From assembly GCF_016907435.1 (NCBI RefSeq), contig NZ_JAFBBZ010000001.1, positions 1,550,001-1,614,000 on the forward strand: 64,000 nt of DNA, written 5' to 3'. This DNA is from Nocardioides salarius. Its GTDB lineage: Bacteria > Actinomycetota > Actinomycetes > Propionibacteriales > Nocardioidaceae. The notes beneath the pieces are model-generated. The model was not told the DNA's origin and did not search any database. It saw nothing but the letters and a program-made list of their open reading frames with translations. The translations under genes were made by a program, and so were the position numbers. This document shows, piece by piece, positions 16,073 to 22,472 of this stretch (positions are counted from its first letter, which is position 1; the number at the start of each line of letters is the position of its first letter).

Positions 16073-16924
16073 ATGGACTCCCTCCACGACGCCCGCCAGA
16101 TCGAACGGGTCGCGGCCCTCTCGGAGGCCGCCGACGGCACCGCTCCGCTCGACGAGGCCACCTTGATGGCGCTGCGCCACCCCGACCGGTTCCGGTCGTG
16201 GGTCGACGGTGACGCCGTCGCCGTGCTCGTCGACGGGCAGATCTCCCTCGTCGTCGCCCCCGACGCCCGCGGTCACGGCCTCGGCGCCAAGCTGCTCGAG
16301 CGGCTGATCGGCGAGGTCGGCCCCCAGGTCGCCCTCGAGGCCTGGTCGCACGCCGACCACCCCGCCGCGCGCCGCCTCGCCGAGCGCACCGGCTTCGAGC
16401 GCGCCCGCGAGCTGTGGGTGATGCGCCGGCGTACGTCGACCCCGCTGCCGCGCCTCGAGCCGCCCCCGGGCGTGCGGCTGCGCTCCTACACCGACGCCGA
16501 CGCCGACGCGGTGCTGCGCCTCAACGCCGCCGCCTTCGCCGCCCACCCCGAACAGGGCGCGATGGACGCCGAGAACCTCGCCGAGCGGATGGCCGAGCAG
16601 TGGTTCGACCCCGCCGGGCTGATCCTCGCCGTCGACACCTCCGAGGGCGCCGAGGGCCGCCTGCTGGCCTTCCACTGGACCAAGCGGCACACCCACGACC
16701 TCGGCGAGGTGTACGTCGTCGGGGTCGACCCCGACGCGCAGGGCGCCGGCCTGGGCCGGCTGGTCACCCTCGCCGGCCTGCACCACCTGGCCGACCTGCA
16801 GGTCAACGAGGTGATCCTCTACGTCGAGTCCGACAACGCAGCGGCGATCCGGGTCTACCGCGACAAGCTGGGCTTCACGCACGCCTCGGAGGACACCCAC
16901 GTGATGTACCGACGCCCGTCCTGA
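16073..16924 (+). CDS. mshD: Mycothiol synthase
   Basis: The protein has 283 residues with two GNAT acetyltransferase domains. The weaker N-terminal one is at about 40-120. The active C-terminal one has VYVVGVDPDAQGAGLGRLVT (acetyl-CoA loop) and VILYVESDNAAAIRVYRDKL. MshD acetylates Cys-GlcN-Ins to finish mycothiol, the actinobacterial thiol buffer. The ATG at 16073 follows TAGGCT by 7 nt, so it can be transcribed leaderless from inside the glnR 3' end as well as with glnR. Its last 70 bp overlap the 3' end of the convergent hydrolase gene. Confidence 0.93.
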   Translation: MDSLHDARQIERVAALSEAADGTAPLDEATLMALRHPDRFRSWVDGDAVAVLVDGQISLVVAPDARGHGLGAKLLERLIGEVGPQVALEAWSHADHPAARRLAERTGFERARELWVMRRRTSTPLPRLEPPPGVRLRSYTDADADAVLRLNAAAFAAHPEQGAMDAENLAERMAEQWFDPAGLILAVDTSEGAEGRLLAFHWTKRHTHDLGEVYVVGVDPDAQGAGLGRLVTLAGLHHLADLQVNEVILYVESDNAAAIRVYRDKLGFTHASEDTHVMYRRPS

Positions 16925-17679
16925 GGCCGCGGGATCGCCGCGAGCTCGGCGACCGCCCCGTGCACCAGATCGATGAGCAGGTCGGGGTGCTCGGTGACCG
17001 GCTCGTCGCCGACGCCGGGCAGGCTCAGCCACCGCGCCCCCGGCACCTCGACGCTCGAGGACGCCGCCCCCTGGTCGGACCGCTCGGACCGCTCCCCGGC
17101 GGCCGCCCACACCGGCACCGTGAGCAGGCGCAGCCGCTCGACCACGGCCCGGGCGGTGTGCTCGTCGGGGGCCAGCAGCACCAGGCCGGCCACGGCCTCG
17201 GGCCGGGCCAGCGCCATCTCGACGGCCAGCGGGGCCGCGTCGCCCTCGGCGACCACCAGCAGCGCGCGCCGCTCGGTGGCGCGCAGCGAGTCGACGACGT
17301 ACGCCGCGTCGGCGCCCTCGCTCACACCGGGCAGGTCGGCCAGGTCGGGGGCCAGCAGGCGCACGCTCCACGAGCCGAGCGCCAGCAACGGCGCCCACAC
17401 CTGGGCGCCTGCTCCCCGGCGGTGCAGCAGCACGACCGGCGCGCCCTGGTCGTCGCCGGCCTCGTGCACGCGCAGCAGCGGGCCGGCCTCGGCGCGCGGA
17501 TCGGGGTCGACAGGGGCGACGGGGTCGACAGGGACACCGCGTCGGGGCGCGGTGGACGGGTCGTCGGTGGGCGGGTGCAAGCGGGTGGCTTCCGGGCGGG
17601 CACGAGGCGACGAGCACCTCGCGGACGGTCGTGGGCGTGCGGCGGCAGGAGGCAGCCTATGGCCGCCGGCAGCCAACAC
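16855..17679 (-). CDS. Alpha/beta-hydrolase-like protein
   Basis: The ORF of 274 residues contains APVVLLHRRGAGAQVWAPLL, a later LLVVAEGDAAPLAVEMALA segment at the nucleophile-elbow position (normally G-x-S-x-G; here VAEGD, with no serine) and an AAGERSERS strand near the C-terminus. The catalytic serine therefore appears to be missing, so it may be a non-enzymatic member. The Pro/Arg-rich first ~45 residues look like a linker or untranslated sequence, so the true start may be a later GTG such as the one for VHEAGDD. The last ~24 residues are antisense to mshD. Three 11-bp repeats lie just upstream. Confidence 0.6.
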   Translation of the reverse strand: MLAAGGHRLPPAAARPRPSARCSSPRARPEATRLHPPTDDPSTAPRRGVPVDPVAPVDPDPRAEAGPLLRVHEAGDDQGAPVVLLHRRGAGAQVWAPLLALGSWSVRLLAPDLADLPGVSEGADAAYVVDSLRATERRALLVVAEGDAAPLAVEMALARPEAVAGLVLLAPDEHTARAVVERLRLLTVPVWAAAGERSERSDQGAASSSVEVPGARWLSLPGVGDEPVTEHPDLLIDLVHGAVAELAAIPRPQDGRRYITWVSSEACVKPSLSR

Positions 17680-17685
17680 CCAGAC

Positions 17686-17718
17686 GCTTTACCCCACGTT
17701 TAACGCAAGGTTTACGCG
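17686..17718. promoter_or_regulatory. Three 11-bp direct repeats, operator-like
   Basis: GCTTTACCCCA (17686-17696), CGTTTAACGCA (17697-17707) and AGGTTTACGCG (17708-17718) share TTTA at the same phase every 11 bp, one helical turn. Such spacing is typical of OmpR-family response regulator sites. It lies just upstream of the hydrolase gene at 16855-17679 and after the DUF4235 stop. Confidence 0.55.
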
Positions 17719-17750
17719 CGCCCGCCGGCACCCTCGCCGGCCGAGGCGGG

Positions 17751-18047
17751 TCAGTCGCCGGGCCACTCCCCCGTGGCCCGCTGGAAGGCCCGGGCCCCGC
17801 CGCGGTCGACGGCGGCCTTGACCACCGCGAAGACAGCGCCCTGCAGGGCCGCCGCGGCCAGCACCTCCTTCATCGAGTACTCCGACTCCAGGGCTTTGGG
17901 GGCGTCGGCGCCGTCGCCGGCGCTGACCCGCTTCCAGACCTGCTGGAAGACCTGGCCGGCCACCACGCCGGCGACGATCGAGCTGGTGATGCCGACCGGC
18001 CGGTAGAGGATCCTGGCCGACGTGCTGGTGCGTTCCTCGCGCCTCAT
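17751..18047 (-). CDS. DUF4235 membrane protein
   Basis: The protein has 98 residues of the DUF4235 type. It starts ARILYRPVGITSSIVAGVVA and carries QVFQQVWKRVSAGD, then VLAAAALQGAVFAVVKAAVD with two hydrophobic helices. The ending RAFQRATGEWPGD is typical. Function unknown; the gene is usually next to DUF3618 and holin-like genes, as here. It overlaps the upstream yihY stop by ATGA (18044-18047) and is the last gene of a four-gene unit. Confidence 0.85.
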   Translation of the reverse strand: MRREERTSTSARILYRPVGITSSIVAGVVAGQVFQQVWKRVSAGDGADAPKALESEYSMKEVLAAAALQGAVFAVVKAAVDRGGARAFQRATGEWPGD

Positions 18048-19195
18048 CGTGTCTCCTTCTCGCTCGCCGCTCGAGTGCTCGCCGGGGGCGTGCCCGGTGC
18101 TTTTGGGCGGGGGTCGACCCCCGCACCCGTACCGACCTCGTCGGGGTCGTCCTCGTGGCCGTGGCTCTCGCGCAGTGCGCGCCCGATCGCCACGTCCTCC
18201 TCGTGCTTCTCCTCGGCCTTCTCGATGTTGCGGGTGTCGCGCGGGGGCAGCTGCAGCTGGTCCTCGGCCTGCAGCCCGGCCTGCAGCTCACGGCCGCGCT
18301 CGAGCTCGGAGTCGAGCTCGGCGCCGAAGAGCAGCGCCAGGTTGGTCAGCCACACCCACAGCAGGAAGACGATGACGCCGGCCAGCGAGCCGTAGGTCTT
18401 GTCGTAGCTGGAGAAGTTGGCGACGTAGAAGCCGAACGCCGCGGAGGCCAGCGCCCAGACCAGGATGGCCAGCGCGGCGCCGACCGAGATCCAGCGGAAC
18501 TTCGGCTGCTCGACGTTGGGGGTGGAGTAGAAGAGGATGGCCACCATCAGCACCACCGCGGCCAGCAGCACCGGCCACTTGGCGATGCTCCACACCAGCA
18601 CGGCCGTGTCGCCGATGCCGATCGCCGATCCGACGGCCTCCGCAGCGGGCCCGGTGACCACCAGCGCGGTCAGCACGGCGGCCGCCAGCACCACCTCGAC
18701 CAGGGTCACCAGCAGCATCACCGGACGCAGCTTCCAGATCGGGCGGCCCTCGCCGACCTCGTGGATGCGGTTCATCGCCCGGCCGAACGAGGTGACGTAG
18801 CCGCTCGCCGACCACAGCGCGGCCAGCAGTCCCACGACGAGCGCGAGGCCGGCCCCGGTGCTCTGGCTCAGGTCGAGCAGCGTGGGCTCGAGGGTGTCGG
18901 CGATCGACCCGGCGCCGACGTCACGCAGGATGCCCAGGATGGTGCGCGCCGACTCCTGGCCCTGACCCAGCAGGCCCACCAGGCTCAGCAGCGCCAGCAG
19001 CCCGGGGAAGAGCGCCAGCACCGCATAGTAGGTCAGCGCCGCGGCCAGGTCGGTGCACTGGTCCTTGCCGAACTCGCGCCCGGTCTTGCGCAGCACGTAC
19101 TTCCACGACGGGGCCGTCAGGTCGTCGGGCGAGTCGGGCTTCGCGCCGTGGTCGGGGTCGACCGGGCGCTCGGCCTGGCGGGCGTCGTCGCTCAC
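18044..19195 (-). CDS. YihY/BrkB-family integral membrane protein
   Basis: The protein has 383 residues. It has about six membrane helices between residues 45 and 300, including LTYYAVLALFPGLLALLSLV and VIVFLLWVWLTNLALLFGAE. The C-terminal tail is charged and cytoplasmic. YihY/BrkB proteins are widespread; the old ribonuclease BN name was a misassignment, and a transport role is only suggested. The GTG at 19195 overlaps the DUF3618 stop (GTGA), which explains the start better than a GTG at 19210 inside the preceding gene. It is co-transcribed with DUF3618, the holin-like gene and DUF4235. Confidence 0.88.
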   Translation of the reverse strand: MSDDARQAERPVDPDHGAKPDSPDDLTAPSWKYVLRKTGREFGKDQCTDLAAALTYYAVLALFPGLLALLSLVGLLGQGQESARTILGILRDVGAGSIADTLEPTLLDLSQSTGAGLALVVGLLAALWSASGYVTSFGRAMNRIHEVGEGRPIWKLRPVMLLVTLVEVVLAAAVLTALVVTGPAAEAVGSAIGIGDTAVLVWSIAKWPVLLAAVVLMVAILFYSTPNVEQPKFRWISVGAALAILVWALASAAFGFYVANFSSYDKTYGSLAGVIVFLLWVWLTNLALLFGAELDSELERGRELQAGLQAEDQLQLPPRDTRNIEKAEEKHEEDVAIGRALRESHGHEDDPDEVGTGAGVDPRPKAPGTPPASTRAASEKETR

Positions 19196-19446
19196 CGGCG
19201 CCGCCGCCACACGACGACGCCGACCACGAGCACCAGCGCGCCGACGCCACCAGCGATCAGCGCGGTGCCGTGCTGCTCGCGCACCGACTGCGCGCGGTGC
19301 GAGACGCGGGCCTTCACGTCGGTCTTGGCGCCCAAGGCCTCGACGGTCTCGCCGAGACGCCGGCGGGCGGCCTCGATCTCGGCCTCGATCTGCTCAGGGG
19401 TCTGGTTCTGGGAGCCCTCGCGGGGGTCCTGCTGCGGCTCAGCCAT
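19192..19446 (-). CDS. DUF3618 membrane-anchored protein
   Basis: The protein has 84 residues. It has the DUF3618 signature TPEQIEAEIEAARRRLGETV followed by EALGAKTDVKARV, then one C-terminal membrane helix (LIAGGVGALVLVVGVVVW) ending in an Arg cluster. The N-terminal amphipathic helix is likely cytoplasmic. It overlaps the holin-like gene by 8 bp (ATGGCTGA) and yihY by 4 bp. Function unknown; it is probably part of an envelope stress module with its neighbours. Confidence 0.87.
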   Translation of the reverse strand: MAEPQQDPREGSQNQTPEQIEAEIEAARRRLGETVEALGAKTDVKARVSHRAQSVREQHGTALIAGGVGALVLVVGVVVWRRRR

Positions 19447-19873
19447 GGCGGCGGGCCTCCTTCACGGTCTCGACGTCGCGCTGCACGTTGGTCTGGGTGG
19501 CCGAGACCGGCGGGGTGGCCTGGTCGACCTGCTTCTTGCCCACCAGGCCCAGCAGCGCGGCCGCGGCCAGCAGCACGCCGGCCACCACGAGTGCCGCGGC
19601 CCAGGCCGGCAGCACCAGGTCGAGGGCCAGCACGGCGGCGGCCACCAGCGTGCCCAGCGCGAACCAGACCAGCGTGCCGGCGCCACCGAAGAGCCCGACG
19701 CCGATCCCGGCGTGCTTGACGCTCTGCTGGATCTCGGCCTTGGCCAGCCGCAGCTCGGCGCTGACCAGCTCGGAAGTCTGCTGCGAGAGCCGCGACATCA
19801 GCTGCGGCGTGGACAGGCCCTCGATGTCGGGGTCGCCCTGCGAGGGGTCTCGATGCGTACCTGGGGAAGTCAT
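19439..19873 (-). CDS. Holin-superfamily-III-like (DUF1469) membrane protein
   Basis: The protein has 144 residues. The N-terminal helical part TPQLMSRLSQQTSELVSAEL carries on as RLAKAEIQQSVKHAGIG. Two hydrophobic helices follow (VGLFGGAGTLVWFALGTLVA and a second around LVVAGVLLAAAALLGLV). This layout is that of the actinobacterial phage-holin family, which occurs in host chromosomes next to DUF3618 without any phage. The ATG at 19873 has a GGAAG sequence near. No lysin or other phage gene is close, so a lytic role is unlikely. Confidence 0.82.
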   Translation of the reverse strand: MTSPGTHRDPSQGDPDIEGLSTPQLMSRLSQQTSELVSAELRLAKAEIQQSVKHAGIGVGLFGGAGTLVWFALGTLVAAAVLALDLVLPAWAAALVVAGVLLAAAALLGLVGKKQVDQATPPVSATQTNVQRDVETVKEARRHG

Positions 19874-20045
19874 GTCCCCACGCTGCCCACCCTGTTGCCC
19901 GGCCACGCCCTCCCCAGGGGTGAGAGCTGTCTGGACCGGGCCGCCGAGGCCGTGCGGGCGCCGGCGCCGGTGCGCTTGACTTGGCGCGCACCCGGTCAGG
20001 GTGCTCCGCCGCCTCGGGCCGACTCGAGAAGGGGTGCTCCCCGTC

Positions 20046-20129
20046 GTGTTCCGCAAGCTCCGCCGCACGATCCGCTGCCGCCGCAAGTACGGGCGGCGCT
20101 GCCCGCACATCGAGCAGCACTCGCGCTGA
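20046..20129 (+). CDS. Possible 27-residue basic peptide ORF
   Basis: GTG 20046 opens a short frame encoding a very basic peptide (FRKLRRTIRCRRKYGRRC, then PHIEQHSR) with two Cys. Its stop codon and the ygfZ stop lie on opposite arms of one 8-bp palindrome (GCGCTGAG/CTCAGCGC, 20123-20143). No good ribosome site is visible, and an Arg-rich reading can arise by chance in GC-rich DNA. The rest of the 19874-20136 gap shows nothing else clear. Confidence 0.22.
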   Translation: MFRKLRRTIRCRRKYGRRCPHIEQHSR

Positions 20130-20136
20130 GGGCCGC

Positions 20137-21114
20137 TCAGCGCAGCTTGGGCCGCACGTGCAGCCCGACCTCCGGGTCGACCACGACCTCCTGGGCCGCG
20201 GGCATCGAGTCGACCTCGAGGGTCGCCTCGAGCGGCACGTTGCGCTTGACCATCGCCAGGGCGATCGGGCCCAGCTCGTGGTGGCGCGCCGAGCTGCCGA
20301 CGAAGCCGACGACCCTTTCTCCGTGGCGCAGCTCGGCACCCTGCTCGGGCAGCCGGTTCTCGGTGCCGTCGAGGTGCAGCAGCGTCAGCCGCCGCGGCGG
20401 ACGGCCCAGGGTGTGCACCCGCGCCACGGTCTCCTGGCCGCGGTAGCAGCCCTTGTCGAGGTGCACCGCCGGCCCCACCCAGCCGGCCTCGTTGGGGATG
20501 GTGCGCGCGTCGGTGTCGACCTGATGGCGCGGCTCGCCGCGGGCGATGCGCAGCGCCTCGAAGGCCCACATCCCGCAGGCCGGCCCCGCGGCGGCGGCGT
20601 ACGCCGTCAGCTGGTCGCGGGGCACCAGCTCGTACGTCGTGCCGCTCGACGAGGCGCGCCAGGTCACCGCGACGGTGTCGGTGACGTCGGAGAGCTCGAC
20701 GCGGGTCATGAACTTCATCCGCTCGAGGAAGCCCAGCAGCGCCGCGGCCGCGCCGGGCTCGGTGTGGGCCACGAACGCCTCGCCGTCGTCGTACCCGCTG
20801 AAGGCGTGCTCGACGTGGCCCTGCGGGGAGAGCACCAGCGCGTCGGTCCACACCCGCGGGGCGAGGTCGAGGAAGAACTGGGTGGTCAGCGAGTGCAGCC
20901 AGGTCAGCCGGTCGGGGCCCTCGATGCGCAGCACGTCGCGGTGGGAGAGGTCGACGAAGCCCTCCCCCGACTCGAGCGTGCGCTGCTCGGCGTTGAAGGA
21001 GCCGTAGTGGGCGGCCACCGGGGCGTCGACGCCGTTGCCGGCGACGGCGCCGGGGAGGTCGAGCAGGGAGCTGGGCTGGCTGGACTGGTTGGACTGGTGG
21101 GGAGGGGTGGTCAT
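20137..21114 (-). CDS. ygfZ: Folate-binding YgfZ/CAF17-like protein
   Basis: The protein has 325 residues and a GcvT-like fold that binds tetrahydrofolate. The family signature K-G-C-Y-x-G-Q-E is present as DKGCYRGQETVARVHTLGRP. YgfZ assists Fe-S enzymes and tRNA thiolation in E. coli. The ATG at 21114 overlaps the fur stop by ATGA, so it is the last gene of nitrobindin-fur-ygfZ. The first ~20 residues are a Gln/Ser-rich low-complexity tail. Pairing with a Fur-family regulator fits an iron or Fe-S related role. Confidence 0.9.
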   Translation of the reverse strand: MTTPPHQSNQSSQPSSLLDLPGAVAGNGVDAPVAAHYGSFNAEQRTLESGEGFVDLSHRDVLRIEGPDRLTWLHSLTTQFFLDLAPRVWTDALVLSPQGHVEHAFSGYDDGEAFVAHTEPGAAAALLGFLERMKFMTRVELSDVTDTVAVTWRASSSGTTYELVPRDQLTAYAAAAGPACGMWAFEALRIARGEPRHQVDTDARTIPNEAGWVGPAVHLDKGCYRGQETVARVHTLGRPPRRLTLLHLDGTENRLPEQGAELRHGERVVGFVGSSARHHELGPIALAMVKRNVPLEATLEVDSMPAAQEVVVDPEVGLHVRPKLR

Positions 21115-21536
21115 GGGTTCTCCTCTCGTGCGCACTCGGCGCAGGTGCCGAAGACGGTCAGGTGACCGATGTCGGCGGTGAAGCCGTGCTCGTCGGCGAG
21201 GCGGCCGGTCAGCACCGAGGCGGCCTCGGCGCCGACCGAGACCACCCCCCGGCAGCTGCGGCACACCAGGTGGAAGTGCTCGTGGTCGGTGACGGAGTGG
21301 TAGGTCGGTGCCCGGTCGGAGAGGTGCGCGTGGCGCACCAGCCCGAGCTCCTCGAGCACCTCGAGGTTGCGGTAGACGGTGGAGACGTTGACCGCCGAGG
21401 AGTGCTGGCGCACCTCGGCCAGCACCTCGTCGGGCGTGGCGTGGCCCAGCGACTCGACCGCGCGCAGCACCAGCTCGCGCTGGGGCGTGAGCCGGTAGCC
21501 GCGCCCGGCCAGGCGCCGGCGCAGGTCGTCGGTCAT
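21111..21536 (-). CDS. Fur-family metal/redox-dependent repressor
   Basis: The protein has 141 residues. The winged HTH (about 1-80) reads RGYRLTPQRELVLRAVESLG and later STVYRNLEVLEELGLVRHAH. The C-terminal dimerisation part has EHFHLVCRSCRGVV and a second Cys pair (CAEC), the structural zinc site of Fur proteins. Whether it is Fur, Zur or another subtype cannot be told from sequence alone. The ATG at 21536 follows the nitrobindin stop by 25 bp and its stop overlaps ygfZ (ATGA). It may control its own operon; no clear Fur box was identified upstream of 22056. Confidence 0.88.
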   Translation of the reverse strand: MTDDLRRRLAGRGYRLTPQRELVLRAVESLGHATPDEVLAEVRQHSSAVNVSTVYRNLEVLEELGLVRHAHLSDRAPTYHSVTDHEHFHLVCRSCRGVVSVGAEAASVLTGRLADEHGFTADIGHLTVFGTCAECAREENP

Positions 21537-21561
21537 CGCCCGGCCTGTCGCATCGCGGACC

Positions 21562-22056
21562 TCAGGACCTCTTGAGCCGCGCCCACAGGTGCGGCTGCAG
21601 CTCCTTGCCCTCGGCCTCCATGTCGTAGGCGTAGAGCAGGTCGCCCTCGACGTTGCCGTAGAGCCGGTGGCCGCCGGTGACCTCGCGGGCGGTCTCGGTG
21701 AAGGCCACGCCGGCGGTGCGCAGCTCGATCTTGCCGTCCTCGGCGTTGCCGTACCAGATCTCGGAGATGCCGGTGTTGTGCGCCAGCACCATCTCGACCT
21801 TGCCGACCTCGGGGCAGCGCAGGAAGCCGGTCTCCTGGGCGGCGTCGCGGACCTTCTCGCCGTTCTCGTCGACGACCCACGAGCGGGAGAAGTAGTGCAG
21901 GAACGGGCGGCCGTCCTGCTGGAAGACCAGCTCCTGCTGGTAGTCGTAGGGCTCGATCCCGGGGTAGTCGCCCTTGCCGCTGCCGGTCCAGGTGCCGAGC
22001 AGCCAGACGAGGGGGCCACAGTGGGGATGCAGGTTGGGCGGGAGTTCGATCGGCAC
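21562..22056 (-). CDS. Nitrobindin-family heme-binding beta-barrel protein
   Basis: The protein has 164 residues. It has the nitrobindin/FABP-like entry motif GTWTGSGKGDYPGI, then RPFLHYFSRSWVVDENG and a repeated set of beta strands ending HLWARLKRS. Nitrobindins bind ferric heme and scavenge peroxynitrite; the M. tuberculosis counterpart is Rv0813c. A heme-ligand histidine is expected near the C-terminus (PHLW). The GTG at 22056 follows TATGGT by exactly 6 nt, so the transcript is probably leaderless. It heads the operon with fur and ygfZ and is divergent from the DsrE gene. Confidence 0.87.
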   Translation of the reverse strand: MPIELPPNLHPHCGPLVWLLGTWTGSGKGDYPGIEPYDYQQELVFQQDGRPFLHYFSRSWVVDENGEKVRDAAQETGFLRCPEVGKVEMVLAHNTGISEIWYGNAEDGKIELRTAGVAFTETAREVTGGHRLYGNVEGDLLYAYDMEAEGKELQPHLWARLKRS

Positions 22057-22107
22057 GTCTCCACCATAGGCCCGACCCCGGCGCAGGGCCTTGTCTAGGC
22101 TGCGCCC

Positions 22108-22467
22108 ATGCGTCCCCTCGTCATCAAGGTCACCTGCGCCGCCGGCGACCCCGAGCGCTCCAACCAGGCCTTCACCGTGGCGGCCTCCGCGGCCGCGGCC
22201 GGCGCCGACGTCTCGCTGTGGCTGACCGGTGACGCGGCGTCGTACGCCGTCGCGGGCGGGGGGCCCGACCTCGGGCTCGAGCACGCCACCCCCGTCGCGC
22301 AGCTGCTCGAGGTGGTGCTGGCCAGCGGCCGGGTGACGGTGTGCACCCAGTGCGCGGCGCGCCGCGGCATCACCGAGGCCGACCTCGCGCCGGGGCTGCG
22401 GATGGCCGGGGCGGCGCTCTTCGCCGAGGAGGTCCTCGGCGACCAGGTGCAGGCGCTGGTGTACTGA
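22108..22467 (+). CDS. DsrE/DsrF-like (YchN-type) protein
   Basis: The protein has 119 residues with a DsrE-like fold: VIKVTCAAGDPERSNQAFTV, then GADVSLWLTGDAASY and a CTQCAARRGITEADL segment with two Cys that could carry sulfur. DsrE-like proteins take part in sulfur relay reactions. The ATG at 22108 follows TAGGCT by exactly 6 nt and is divergent from nitrobindin. The stop at 22467 is 5 bp before the coiled-coil gene, so the two are probably co-transcribed. Confidence 0.85.
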   Translation: MRPLVIKVTCAAGDPERSNQAFTVAASAAAAGADVSLWLTGDAASYAVAGGGPDLGLEHATPVAQLLEVVLASGRVTVCTQCAARRGITEADLAPGLRMAGAALFAEEVLGDQVQALVY

Positions 22468-22472
22468 CCCCG

